From NCBI RefSeq assembly GCF_000956595.1, contig NZ_JYOO01000023.1:24966-88965 (forward strand): a stretch of DNA of 64,000 nt, written 5' to 3'. The notes beneath the pieces are model-generated. The model worked only from the letters and a program-made list of their open reading frames with translations. It was not told the DNA's origin and did not search any database. The translations under genes were made by a program, and so were the position numbers. This DNA is from Priestia aryabhattai B8W22 (GTDB lineage Bacteria; Bacillota; Bacilli; Bacillales; Bacillaceae_H). This document shows positions 34,742 to 43,201 of this stretch, piece by piece (the first letter of the stretch is position 1; each line of letters starts with the position of its first letter).

Positions 34742-35906
34742 TAAACATAGATTTGGTACGAACTTAATTCATGCAAATACAGGAATTGACGGTCATTTTG
34801 GAGCAGTTAACGTACCTATTTATCAGGTATCTACATTTAACCAAGAAGATGAGACGAATAACGGCCGCTATGACTATTCTCGTTCAGGAAATCCAACTCG
34901 TGAGGCTTTAGAAAACACCATTGCTCAGCTAGAAAATGGATACGCTGGCTTTGCTTTTTCGTCAGGTATGGCTGCTATCTCATCGGTGTTATCTATTTTT
35001 GAATCAGGGGATGAAATTTTAGTTTCACACGATACGTACGGCGGGACATATCGTGTATTAACACGATTATTTTCAAAGTTTGGTATCAAAACAACTTTTG
35101 TTGATACAACGAAGGTTGAAAAAGTAGAAGAAGCTATCACAAAAGATACGAAGGCTATTTATATCGAAAGCCCTTCAAATCCATTTTTACAGGTAACGGA
35201 TATTAAAGCAGTAGCAAGTTTGGCGAAAGAGCGCAATCTCCTTACAATTGTGGATAACACGTTTTTAACGCCTTATCTACAGCAGCCGATTGACCTTGGT
35301 GTAAATATTGTAATTCATAGTGCTACAAAATATATCAGCGGTCACAGTGACGTCATTGGCGGTCTAGTTGTGGTAAGCGATGAAAAGCTAGCGGAAGAAG
35401 TAAAGTTTGTACAAAATGCTTTTGGTGCTATCTTAGGACCACAGGATTGTTTTTTACTGCTTCGAGGCATTAAAACATTAAAAGTTCGTTTAGATCAACA
35501 GTTAAAAACAGCGCTGCAGTTTGCAAAGTGGCTTGAAGAACAATCTCTAGTGAGCCGTGTATACTACCCAGGTTTAAAAAGTCATCCAGACCACAAACTC
35601 ATTTCAGAACAAGCAAATGGATACGGAGCTATGATTTCTTTCCAAGTACAGGATGAAAAAGTAGCACGACATATTTTGCAAGGAGTCAAATTGGCTTCAA
35701 TCGGCGTTAGTCTAGGTGCAGTTGAATCCATTCTAACGCATCCTGCAACAATGTCTCATGCAAGTATCCCAAAAGAAGTACGTGAAGAAAAAGGAATTAC
35801 TGATTCACTTCTTCGCCTATCAGTAGGGTTAGAGGAATTCGAGGATTTGAAGCAAGACTTTAACGCTGTTTTTCAAAGCTTAGAAGAAAAAGCGTTAATT
35901 AAATAA
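34725..35906 (+). CDS. metC: Cystathionine beta-lyase MetC
   Basis: MetC cleaves cystathionine to homocysteine, pyruvate and ammonia. It is a 393-aa paralogue of MetI with the same fold: 'YDYSRSGNPTREALENTIA', 'DTYGGTYR', the PLP lysine in 'IVIHSATKYISGHSD', and 'LLRLSVGLEEFEDL'. ATG 34725 follows AAGGAGG by six bases; a TTG just upstream is unlikely. The MetI-MetC order matches the S-box operon of B. subtilis and supports the division of roles, which sequence alone would leave uncertain. Confidence 0.92.
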   Translation: MHTNNNKHRFGTNLIHANTGIDGHFGAVNVPIYQVSTFNQEDETNNGRYDYSRSGNPTREALENTIAQLENGYAGFAFSSGMAAISSVLSIFESGDEILVSHDTYGGTYRVLTRLFSKFGIKTTFVDTTKVEKVEEAITKDTKAIYIESPSNPFLQVTDIKAVASLAKERNLLTIVDNTFLTPYLQQPIDLGVNIVIHSATKYISGHSDVIGGLVVVSDEKLAEEVKFVQNAFGAILGPQDCFLLLRGIKTLKVRLDQQLKTALQFAKWLEEQSLVSRVYYPGLKSHPDHKLISEQANGYGAMISFQVQDEKVARHILQGVKLASIGVSLGAVESILTHPATMSHASIPKEVREEKGITDSLLRLSVGLEEFEDLKQDFNAVFQSLEEKALIK

Positions 35907-35940
35907 AAAAAGGACTTCCATCAAGGAAGTCCTTTTTCTT
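35907..35940. terminator. Terminator of metIC
   Basis: AAAAGGACTTCC / GGAAGTCCTTTT with T run; it also faces the convergent gene at 35942. Confidence 0.9.
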
Positions 35941-35941
35941 G

Positions 35942-36208
35942 TTATATACAGCTATCTAAAAGGTCTGTGTATAGGGACGTAAGCGCAACTTTTTCATCAG
36001 AGGAAAGACTGCTGTTTAGAATTCTTTTGATGCCAAGATGATATTTTACATACGGTGTTTGCCGAACGCGTGGATGAGTCATTTCATCTTTTAAATCTTT
36101 CAGAATGGCTTCGTGAAGCTGATCTTCACTTGCCATGGCTTGTTTAGAAGCGAACGAACGGTTCAACCATAGGGTCTGATAAGCTGCTAGTAAATGTTCA
36201 GAAGTCAT
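35942..36208 (-). CDS. Uncharacterised 88-aa protein
   Basis: This small soluble helical protein begins 'MTSEHLLAAYQTLWLNRSF' and ends 'LYTDLLDSCI'. An AAAGGAG RBS lies before the ATG. I do not recognise a family; charge and length resemble other small Bacillus proteins of unknown role. It is convergent with metC and follows the SIMPL gene on the same strand with a 60-base gap. Confidence 0.6.
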   Translation of the reverse strand: MTSEHLLAAYQTLWLNRSFASKQAMASEDQLHEAILKDLKDEMTHPRVRQTPYVKYHLGIKRILNSSLSSDEKVALTSLYTDLLDSCI

Positions 36209-36270
36209 TGTGCAAAGAGCTCCTTTAGATTAGTTTCTTCATTATAATAATCTATAGTTTACCATAAGTA

Positions 36271-36930
36271 TTAATACGTGTACGTAACTTTTACAGAAGC
36301 AGATACAGTCAAGGACTGAGCTTGAATAGGGGGAGAGGCTGCTAATAACTTAGGCGAGGAGCCAGATGACTGATAGACGGGTCCTTCTTCGATTAAAATA
36401 GGAATTTGGTTAATAGGGAGCTGCAGCGTGTTGGCAATGGTAAAGGCCTTTTCTTTAGCATTTAATAAAGCTTTACTAATCGCTTCTTGTTCATATTTAT
36501 CTTCATTTGTAACGTGAAATTGAAGATCTTGCGCTACGTTGGCTCCGCTTGAAAACGTAGCGTTATAAACATCGCCAGCTTGTTTTACATCCTGTACTCT
36601 TACTCTAAACAAATGCTGTACTTCGTATCCTGTAAGAGTCGATTTTCCATCGCTGTAATCATATTTAGGATTTATGGTGAATGAAGCTGTTTCAATTTGC
36701 TGGTCATTGATTCCAAGTTTTTTTATCTCTTGCAGCAAAGTATTTGAAACAGCTGAATTTTCTTTTAAGGCTTCTTGAACGTCTCGGTTTTCCGTCCGGG
36801 TTCCAATCGTCAGGGAAATTTCATTTGGAACTGCTGAAGCACTTCCTTCACCAATTACTTTAATTTCTCTATTTTGTGTATCTACGCGCAGTTGCTGTGT
36901 AGGTTCATAAGGGAAATAAGAATGTTGCAT
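36271..36930 (-). CDS. SIMPL domain protein (DUF541)
   Basis: This 219-aa protein is mostly a single SIMPL domain: 'IKVIGEGSASAVPNEISLTIG', 'LKKLGIND/ IKKLGINDQQIETASF', 'YEVQHLFRVRVQDV' and a C-terminal 'LTVSASVKVTYTY'. Bacterial SIMPL proteins (such as BP26/Omp28 and YggE) are usually exported and form ring-like assemblies; here there is no obvious signal peptide, and the N-terminus 'MQHSYFPYEPTQQLRVDTQ' looks cytosolic or spore-targeted. RBS AAGGAGGG. Function unknown. Confidence 0.85.
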   Translation of the reverse strand: MQHSYFPYEPTQQLRVDTQNREIKVIGEGSASAVPNEISLTIGTRTENRDVQEALKENSAVSNTLLQEIKKLGINDQQIETASFTINPKYDYSDGKSTLTGYEVQHLFRVRVQDVKQAGDVYNATFSSGANVAQDLQFHVTNEDKYEQEAISKALLNAKEKAFTIANTLQLPINQIPILIEEGPVYQSSGSSPKLLAASPPIQAQSLTVSASVKVTYTY

Positions 36931-36993
36931 GTAAAAACCCTCCTTAATCCGTCTTTAGTACATATATATGACTGTATGGCTTGCATTAAAAGC

Positions 36994-37029
36994 AAAAAGT
37001 ACACAAGTCGTAACTTGTGTACTTTTTTT
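36994..37029. terminator. Terminator downstream of putP
   Basis: AAAAGTACACAAGT / ACTTGTGTACTTTT stem with T runs on both strands; it ends the minus-strand symporter gene. Confidence 0.9.
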
Positions 37030-37030
37030 A

Positions 37031-38509
37031 CTATTTTGTATGCTGTTCTAATACGCTTTCCATGTTTCTAAATTGATCTTCTACAGCTTCTGAAGGCTTT
37101 TTTGTTAACATACTTACTACAATAACAGCCAGCAAGCTTAAGAAAAATCCAGGAATCATTTCATAAAGGGCATCCTTCAATGGAGTATTTACCCAAATTA
37201 ATACTGTAGCAGCACCTACAATCATCCCTGCAAGTGCTCCCCATCGAGTCATACGCTTCCAGTAAAGACTTAGTAAAATAGCAGGACCAAAAGCTGAACC
37301 AAATCCAGCCCAAGCATATCCAACCAGCCCTAAAATCGTATCACTAGGTTTTAAAGAAAGCAAAATACCTATAATTGCAACACCTAAAACCGCAGCTCTT
37401 CCAACCGTCACAAGCTCTTTGTCAGAGGCCTTGCGTCGGAAAAATGTTTTATAAAAGTCTTCTGTAACAGAGCTTGCCGTTACAAGCAGCTGAGAAGAAA
37501 TGGTACTCATAATTGCCGCTAGTAAAGCTGCATATAAAAATCCAGTAATTAACGGATTGAAGAGTATATCCGCAAATTTAATAAAAATAGTTTCAGGATC
37601 TGCTAATTTCATACCTGTTTTTTCTACATATGCAATCCCAACAAGTCCTGTCAGCATAGCACCAATAATAGAAATAATCATCCAACTCATTCCAATACGG
37701 CGGGCGGGTTTTAACTCCTTAACAGAAGAGATAGCCATAAAGCGAACGATAATATGAGGCTGTCCGAAATAGCCAAGTCCCCAGGCTAAGAAAGATATAA
37801 TACCTAAAACGGTCGTACCTTTAAAAATGTCAAGGTATGCTGGATTAATGTCCTGTACAATATCTATTGTTGTGTTAACGCCTCCAACATTGGTGAAAGC
37901 TACAATAGGTACTAAAACTAAGGCAAGAAACATAATAACACCTTGAACAAAATCTGTTAAACTAACGGCTAAAAATCCACCGAAAAGAGTGTAGGCAATA
38001 ACAACAGATGCTGTTACAAATAAGCCAATTTGATAATTCACACCAAATGCCGATTCGAACAATCGTCCGCCTGATACCATACCAGCTGAAGTATAAAGAG
38101 TAAAGAAAATAAAGATAACAATCGCTGATACTGTTCGAAGAATCTTGGCATGGTCGCCAAAGCGATTTTCAAAAAAGTCTGGAATTGTAATGGAGTCATT
38201 CGCTACTTCCGTATAAGTGCGAAGACGCGGAGCGAGGATTAAATAATTTAAATAAGCACCAATAGATAAACCTACTGCAAGCCATAAACTTGAAAGACCT
38301 GTCACATACATGGATCCTGGAAGCCCCATTAACATCCATCCACTCATATCTGAAGCGCCAGCTGAAAGCGCAGTAACGGCCGGACCTAGTCCGCGTCCGC
38401 CTAGCATGTAACCCGATACGTCTTGAGTTGTTTTTGTGTAGGCATACCATCCTATTCCAAGCATTCCTACAAAGTAAATGCCGAGTGAAATATAAACACC
38501 AATATCCAC
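37031..38509 (-). CDS. putP: Sodium/proline symporter (PutP/OpuE family)
   Basis: This SSS-family transporter of about 492 aa has 13 predicted membrane segments. It shows '[22 protein letters not shown]', typical of PutP, '[15 protein letters not shown]' and '[15 protein letters not shown]'. It imports proline with sodium. GTG 38509 is five bases after GGGGAG; TTG 38512 is possible. It could be the nutritional PutP or the osmoprotective OpuE; length is nearer OpuE. It is a single-gene unit. A perfect cre-like site in its promoter region suggests carbon control, more in line with PutP. Confidence 0.9.
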   Translation of the reverse strand: MDIGVYISLGIYFVGMLGIGWYAYTKTTQDVSGYMLGGRGLGPAVTALSAGASDMSGWMLMGLPGSMYVTGLSSLWLAVGLSIGAYLNYLILAPRLRTYTEVANDSITIPDFFENRFGDHAKILRTVSAIVIFIFFTLYTSAGMVSGGRLFESAFGVNYQIGLFVTASVVIAYTLFGGFLAVSLTDFVQGVIMFLALVLVPIVAFTNVGGVNTTIDIVQDINPAYLDIFKGTTVLGIISFLAWGLGYFGQPHIIVRFMAISSVKELKPARRIGMSWMIISIIGAMLTGLVGIAYVEKTGMKLADPETIFIKFADILFNPLITGFLYAALLAAIMSTISSQLLVTASSVTEDFYKTFFRRKASDKELVTVGRAAVLGVAIIGILLSLKPSDTILGLVGYAWAGFGSAFGPAILLSLYWKRMTRWGALAGMIVGAATVLIWVNTPLKDALYEMIPGFFLSLLAVIVVSMLTKKPSEAVEDQFRNMESVLEQHTK

Positions 38510-38659
38510 CAAATCTCCCCTTTATGCATTTTTTATGCATGAAACGAGGACTGCTCGCCATGCAAACATCTTATGGTTTCTAAAACTAACAAACTTTCCC
38601 CTTACTATCAACCCACAAAACCGTAAAATACATGAGGCGAAAATCCCCTAAACCTTTAT

Positions 38660-38683
38660 ATTATAGAAATGAAATCGTTTTCA
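38660..38683 (-). promoter_or_regulatory. putP promoter region with perfect cre-like CcpA site
   Basis: TGAAATCGTTTTCA (38670-38683) fits the cre consensus TGWNANCGNTNWCA at every position. On the minus strand TATAAT (38660-38665) lies immediately downstream, so the site would sit between -35 and -10 and give repression. Confidence 0.65.
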
Positions 38684-38758
38684 AAATAAAGTAAAATAAA
38701 AATATTCAGAAACTTATAAGTGCATTTTTTATGCAATATTTTATGCAATAGGTAAAAT

Positions 38759-38787
38759 AAAAAGAGCATTTTATAAAATGCTCTTTT
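38759..38787. terminator. Terminator of the YhcN-type lipoprotein gene
   Basis: The perfect palindrome AAAAGAGCATTTTA-TAAAATGCTCTTTT has a T run on the minus strand. Confidence 0.85.
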
Positions 38788-38801
38788 GACATTCATGTAT
38801 A

Positions 38802-39347
38802 TTAGCGTGAATTTGGAAACACGCGGCGAACAACTTCCGAAAACTCGTCAAACAGACCAGAAACAGGCTTGCCGGTTTGAAGCTTGTCTACATATCCATT
38901 CATACGGTTTACAAAGTCGGGGTTTGTTGATACAAACACTCGATGAACACTGCCGTCAGCTTTTCTTACTTCGTGTGCGATCTTATGCTCCATATCTTTT
39001 GTGAGATTGCCTTCTTTGTTATCGTCTAATACAGCTGCTACGTAAGCTGTATGGTCGGTTACGATTACGTTAGCATCTTTAACGTTTTTTAATGCTACGA
39101 TACGATCAGCCGCCACATCGGCTACTCTCATTCCGCCCGACTGGTTATATTGTTCTTTTTCGTTACGCTGTACATCTTGCGTATCGTTTACGTCATTCAT
39201 TTTCGTTTTATTGTTTCCATTTTCATATGTGACGTTGCGGACTGTATCATCATCAATGACGCCATCTTTACCTTGATCTGCTGTGCTGCAGCCGAATAAA
39301 GAAAGAGTCGTCATGCAGCCTACAACAAACAAAAACGATTTCTTCAT
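38802..39347 (-). CDS. YhcN/YlaJ family sporulation lipoprotein
   Basis: This 181-aa protein has a lipoprotein signal peptide with lipobox LFGC (Cys20) and a YhcN/YlaJ domain: 'AADRIVALKNVKDANVIVTDHTAYVAAVL' in pieces and 'RVFVSTNPDFVNRMNGY'. Family members are spore membrane lipoproteins, some linked to germination. The middle is rich in Asn, Asp and Gln. AAGGAGTGA RBS. Exact paralogue uncertain. Confidence 0.85.
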   Translation of the reverse strand: MKKSFLFVVGCMTTLSLFGCSTADQGKDGVIDDDTVRNVTYENGNNKTKMNDVNDTQDVQRNEKEQYNQSGGMRVADVAADRIVALKNVKDANVIVTDHTAYVAAVLDDNKEGNLTKDMEHKIAHEVRKADGSVHRVFVSTNPDFVNRMNGYVDKLQTGKPVSGLFDEFSEVVRRVFPNSR

Positions 39348-39458
39348 GATAGTATCACTCCTTATAAGTTTTAACCTTTCTTATAATTTGTTAAAAACGT
39401 GTGAAGCATACATGAAAAATATAAAAAGGCCTATACTATCAAAAAAGGAGGAATATGT

Positions 39459-39626
39459 ATGAGTGGAGTTCAACAAAGCATATTTGTGCTTCATACAAAA
39501 GAAGAAAACCATGAAGAAACAACAACGTTTGCACTAACTTCAGAAGAAGCTAAGTTGTTATTTGAGACCCTGCAAAATAAACGAAAAGAAATTATCGACG
39601 CCCATATTGATAACATGTTGACGTAA
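39459..39626 (+). CDS. Small uncharacterised acidic protein
   Basis: A 55-aa peptide begins 'MSGVQQSIFVLHTKEENHEE' and ends 'IIDAHIDNMLT'. The RBS AAGGAGG is strong and eight bases from the ATG. The C-terminal half is a predicted amphipathic helix. No family recognised. Confidence 0.6.
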   Translation: MSGVQQSIFVLHTKEENHEETTTFALTSEEAKLLFETLQNKRKEIIDAHIDNMLT

Positions 39627-39681
39627 GGAAGATCAATATCTTGCAAAACGGCTGAGCCATATGCTAAGAATGGCCCAATAT

Positions 39682-39831
39682 TTGCATTCTACATATAGGT
39701 ATAGTATAATGTAAACGCAACCAAATTTAATAAATGTAATGAATACTACGTTTGACCATACACTCGAATTAGATTTAGTGAAAGTTCACTTGTTATAAAG
39801 GAGATCTACTTCGCGTAGGTCTCTTTTATAA
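39682..39831 (+). ncRNA. Candidate short RNA between a promoter and a terminator, upstream of the cold shock gene
   Basis: TTGCAT (39682-39687), spacer 17, TATAAT (39705-39710) is a near-consensus promoter. About 85 bases after the expected start comes a hairpin AAAGGAGATCTAC / GTAGGTCTCTTT (39797-39826) with a TTTTAT tail. Only a 19-codon frame without RBS lies between. It could be a free small RNA or the leader of the cold shock gene. Confidence 0.45.
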
Positions 39832-39913
39832 TATGTGAATTTTTTATTTACGGCATAAATGTAAATATAGAGTAACATATTAAAATTTTTACATTTTTTG
39901 GAGGTTTTTTTAC

Positions 39914-40117
39914 ATGGCTACTACAGGTACAGTAAAATGGTTTAACAGTGAAAAAGGCTTCGGTTTTATCGAAGTACCAGGCGAAAATGACGTATTTGTT
40001 CATTTTTCAGCTATTCAATCTGAAGGCTTCAAAACATTAGAAGAAGGCCAAAAAGTTGAATTTGAAATCGTTGAAGGCCAACGTGGACCTCAAGCGGAGA
40101 ATGTTATAAAATTATAA
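39914..40117 (+). CDS. Cold shock protein (CspA family)
   Basis: This 67-aa single cold shock domain has both RNA-binding motifs, RNP1 'KGFGFI' and RNP2 'VFVHFS'. It acts as an RNA chaperone. RBS GGAGG 9 bases before the ATG. It has its own downstream terminator. The A/T-rich 80 bases upstream carry the promoter or leader; long leaders are usual for csp genes. B. subtilis has three such genes and sequence alone does not tell which this matches. Confidence 0.95.
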   Translation: MATTGTVKWFNSEKGFGFIEVPGENDVFVHFSAIQSEGFKTLEEGQKVEFEIVEGQRGPQAENVIKL

Positions 40118-40133
40118 TTCAACGCTACATATG

Positions 40134-40159
40134 AAAGCTGCCGATAGGCAGCTTTTTTT
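40134..40159 (+). terminator. Terminator of the cold shock gene
   Basis: AAAGCTGCC-GATA-GGCAGCTTT followed by T7. Confidence 0.92.
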
Positions 40160-40221
40160 GTGCAAACTTGTTTTATTTATATGATTAAGAAAATAGATTA
40201 AAGTAGAGGAGAAGGGAAGCC

Positions 40222-40398
40222 ATGAGTTCATTTCATTGCTGTGCCACGTGTCAACATTTTCAAAGCATTAGATTGGATAAGGGAATGAAGTATCGATGCA
40301 AAAGACTAGGCTATGAAACCCGTCCTTCTTATCAGTTTACATGCTGGGAGCCAAAAGAAGTAGTTAAAAAATTAATGGAAAAACGAAATCAAAAATGA
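40222..40398 (+). CDS. Small cysteine-rich protein, probable zinc-binding
   Basis: A 58-aa basic protein begins 'MSSFHCCATCQHF' and has further Cys in 'KYRCKRLGY' and 'FTCWEP'. Five Cys and two His in this spacing suggest one structural zinc site. RBS GGAGAAGGGA. The stop codon TGA shares its last two bases with the first bases of repeat element 3. Function unknown. Confidence 0.65.
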   Translation: MSSFHCCATCQHFQSIRLDKGMKYRCKRLGYETRPSYQFTCWEPKEVVKKLMEKRNQK

Positions 40399-40688
40399 GG
40401 ATGGGACATAACAAAATCAATCCCATCTAAAGACGAACAAAGAACAAATGGAATTGATTCTCTAGTATGAATTGCTTGTTACACTGCTGTTGATTTCCGT
40501 GCAAGACTGCGCGTTCCGCTTTCCCCGCAAGAGTCTTCGCCTATCCCTCAAATCAACAGCTATAAGCACGTACATACATGAAACCTACGTTCACCATCAC
40601 CACGAAAAAATCCGAACGAGTTGGATTCTCCATCAGGAATCTCAATTCATCGTTCGGATTTTTACTAAACTACTTTTGTTCCAGCCTC
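40397..40688 (-). mobile_element. Repeat element copy 3 (inverted, internally shortened, 292 bp)
   Basis: The ends are GAGGATGGGACATAAC (40397-40412) and, at the far side, AACAAAAG-like sequence then CCAGCCTC, which are inverted relatives of each other. Read on the minus strand it has the same order as copies 1 and 2: an end hairpin (TCCGAACGA/TCGTTCGGA, about 40609-40660), a leader, then the core GTTGATTTGAGGGATAGGCGAAGACTC and CTTGCACGGAAATCAAC. About 60 bp of the core (the CCCCGCAGGAG to CCGCCCGCGG part) is missing. Confidence 0.72.
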
Positions 40689-40694
40689 TTTTAA

Positions 40695-41006
40695 TTATGC
40701 CTCGTGATCTGTACCTTCCTCTGAAGGTAAATGCTTCCCGCAAAACTCTTTGACAGCTGCTTCTTCCTCTTCTTCAAGGTCGAAGTCTAATACTTTATTT
40801 GTTGAAACTTCATAGAAATGAGTTTGGGCAATAGAAGTGTTATCTTCGCCTTTAATATATACTACGCGTAGTGCTAGGTCGCTGCCGGTATATAATTCAT
40901 CCTCTTCTTCTACCTCAATGTATAAATGAAATTCATAGCGTTCACCTAGAAGGAGACCAAATGGATCCTGCAATTGTTCAGCTGTATATTCTTTAATTGT
41001 AAACAT
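40695..41006 (-). CDS. Acidic small protein (DUF6509-like)
   Basis: This 103-aa protein begins 'MFTIKEYTAEQLQDPFGLL' and is very acidic ('EVEEEDELYTG', 'FDLEEEEEAAVKEF'), with alternating strands in the middle. The frame is open back to 41099, but AAAGGACG eight bases ahead of ATG 41006 fixes the start. The DUF name is a tentative family match from memory. Function unknown. Confidence 0.65.
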   Translation of the reverse strand: MFTIKEYTAEQLQDPFGLLLGERYEFHLYIEVEEEDELYTGSDLALRVVYIKGEDNTSIAQTHFYEVSTNKVLDFDLEEEEEAAVKEFCGKHLPSEEGTDHEA

Positions 41007-41166
41007 ATGTACGTCCTTTCCATATATCAGTAAAATACTTGCATCATCTATTATAGTTTTTCTTTGCAAAGAAAGAAAGTGCATGCGTAATTCATGCACG
41101 GATTTCTTACTTGATCATTCTATTTAGCGAATCTACTTGATGCGATGGCGCAAGGACTTCGATGAT

Positions 41167-42678
41167 TTACTTAAAGGTGGAAGAGACGCGCGTATGTTTT
41201 TGCTTATACATGGCAGCATCTGCTTTTTGAATTAATGTATCTAGGTTGGTGTCGTCTGAAGGCGCACATATAATAAACCCGTAACTCGCAGAAAGTGTAT
41301 ATGGCTTCTTAAATTCTTTCTTTTTATCTTCTAGCTGTTCATTAATATTTTGCCACAGCTCGTGTACATATTCTTCCGTTTGTTCAGGAGCAATTAATAA
41401 AAACTCATCACCTCCGTAGCGAAAGAGCGTATCATCCTTGCTAATACAACCACTAATTGATGCTGCTATTGTTTTAATAAACCAGTCGCCTTCTCTATGA
41501 CCGTATTGATCATTTACTAGTTTTAAGGAATTAATATCGATAAAACATAATAGAAAAGATATATCATTGCTTTTAGCTCTCAGCAGTTCCAGCTGCAGTT
41601 TTTCCATTCCGCTTCTTCGATTTAAAATTCCGGTTAGCATATCAGTTGAAGCGTGCAAGCTCAATTCATGCTCAACCGCTTTTAAATCGGTTATATCAGT
41701 AATACCTGCGAGTATGCAGCTTTCGCTTTGATACTCTAGTAATTCATAATTGATCATAACCCACTGAGAATCTCCATATTCACGTGCTTCTAGGATGTAG
41801 TTTTTTACATATTTCTCTTGTTGAAGACGTTTTAAAATCTCCTCTCTATCTTGATCGGTAGGGTAGATTATAAATCCGTCTATTTGATCAAGATCTTGAG
41901 AAGCAAGATTGTAAAAATGAATAGCTTTATTGTTAATGAGCAGCACTTTGTGGTCGGATAACCTCGTTAATAGCAAAGGATAGGGATTAATTTTGAACAG
42001 CGTAAAAAAATTACGTTCGCTTTCTTTTAGCTGTAAATGATTCATATATTCTTTGTGACGGTATGTATAGAGAATATATGAAATAAGTAAAGCGATAGCA
42101 ACTGCTGCCGTTGTATTGATCTGCTTTGAAATAAGAGAAAAAGAATCCGGTACATATCGTGATAAGCCGTATAGCAAAAAAAGATGGTTAGGAATAAAAA
42201 TAATGCACAGATGTTTTAATTTCATAGGACATAAAACAGCTGTGGAAATCAAAAGCATCATATAGACGTCTACACGACCTGTGAAAAGCTGACTGTTAAT
42301 AGTAGAAAGTGCTGCAGCAAATATGTAATAAAATATATAGCCATATACAATGGTGCTTAAGTAGTTAGCAAACCGTTCTTTTCTTTTACTAACATAATAG
42401 AAAAATAAATAAAGAGAGGAGAGAGCAAAACTAGTGAAATGAATACCAATTAGTGTATGTCTAAACTGAGATGTCCCCGCATGTTGAAGTAAAAAAAACC
42501 CTATATAAATATAAATAGGATAGGAAACTACAAGAGCAAGTGAAACTAGCTTGACTCTCTGTTGAAGCATCTCTACATTCGTTTTATCGAACATTGTATC
42601 TTCATTAACTTCTCTTCCTGAAGGAAAACGACATTTCTTCAGAAAGGAGAAAGGTAAAAGCGAAAGAAGAAATGACAT
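41167..42678 (-). CDS. Membrane-bound GGDEF protein with PAS domain (probable diguanylate cyclase)
   Basis: This is a three-part protein of about 503 aa. The N-terminal half has about six to seven membrane segments, a PAS-like sensor follows ('FFTLFKINPYPLLLTRL', 'CILAGITDITDLKAVEHEL'), and the C-terminal GGDEF domain has the intact active site 'FRYGGDEFLLI' plus 'DMLTGILNRRSG' and 'DINSLKLVND'. It should make cyclic di-GMP from GTP. No EAL domain. The start is uncertain: 42717 lacks an RBS, 42678 follows GGAG, and 42594 would give 475 aa. Single gene. Confidence 0.85.
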   Translation of the reverse strand: MSFLLSLLPFSFLKKCRFPSGREVNEDTMFDKTNVEMLQQRVKLVSLALVVSYPIYIYIGFFLLQHAGTSQFRHTLIGIHFTSFALSSLYLFFYYVSKRKERFANYLSTIVYGYIFYYIFAAALSTINSQLFTGRVDVYMMLLISTAVLCPMKLKHLCIIFIPNHLFLLYGLSRYVPDSFSLISKQINTTAAVAIALLISYILYTYRHKEYMNHLQLKESERNFFTLFKINPYPLLLTRLSDHKVLLINNKAIHFYNLASQDLDQIDGFIIYPTDQDREEILKRLQQEKYVKNYILEAREYGDSQWVMINYELLEYQSESCILAGITDITDLKAVEHELSLHASTDMLTGILNRRSGMEKLQLELLRAKSNDISFLLCFIDINSLKLVNDQYGHREGDWFIKTIAASISGCISKDDTLFRYGGDEFLLIAPEQTEEYVHELWQNINEQLEDKKKEFKKPYTLSASYGFIICAPSDDTNLDTLIQKADAAMYKQKHTRVSSTFK

Positions 42679-42828
42679 GACCATCATCTCCATATCTTTT
42701 TTTAGGTATTTTAGCATGTTTGTATAAGAAAAGACATGAATTTTTTAGATGAGGATGTCTGCTTTTTGATCAAGAAAAAGCATAAAGATTTACATGATTA
42801 AAGGTGAGGCCAAATGGCCCCACCTTTT

Positions 42829-43080
42829 TTATTGAAGTTTATTCGATTCAGCATGCCGTACAAACATGGTTTCATCTTCTACTAATCCGCAAGCTCCGCA
42901 CTGAATGCGTTTTTGGGGTCCGTTATAAGCAGCGTGAAAGGCATCGAGCGTATCGTTCGTGTATTCTTCTACGACGTCTCCGCTTCTTGGGTCCATTTTT
43001 ACAGGTTTTGCATTTTGTTCAATGATATTAAAGCGCGTTCGATTTGTTTTGCAGCTGGGGCAAAGATAAGGGCTTCCCAT
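42829..43080 (-). CDS. Small zinc-ribbon protein
   Basis: This 83-aa protein has two CxxC pairs ('LCPSCKTN' and 'QCGACGLV'), a classic zinc ribbon. The middle is acidic. AAGGAG nine bases upstream sets the ATG at 43080, not the earlier 43089. It is divergent from mrfA, in the position of a possible partner in nucleic acid metabolism, but no function is known to me. Confidence 0.7.
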   Translation of the reverse strand: MGSPYLCPSCKTNRTRFNIIEQNAKPVKMDPRSGDVVEEYTNDTLDAFHAAYNGPQKRIQCGACGLVEDETMFVRHAESNKLQ

Positions 43081-43201
43081 TTTTAACATCTCCTTGAAAA
43101 ATTTACTGTATTAATACCATGTCCGAATCCACCAAAAACATACAAAAACTTATGGTTTTCTATCGAACGTTCATTCGTTAAAATAGAAGCAGGTGATGAA
43201 A

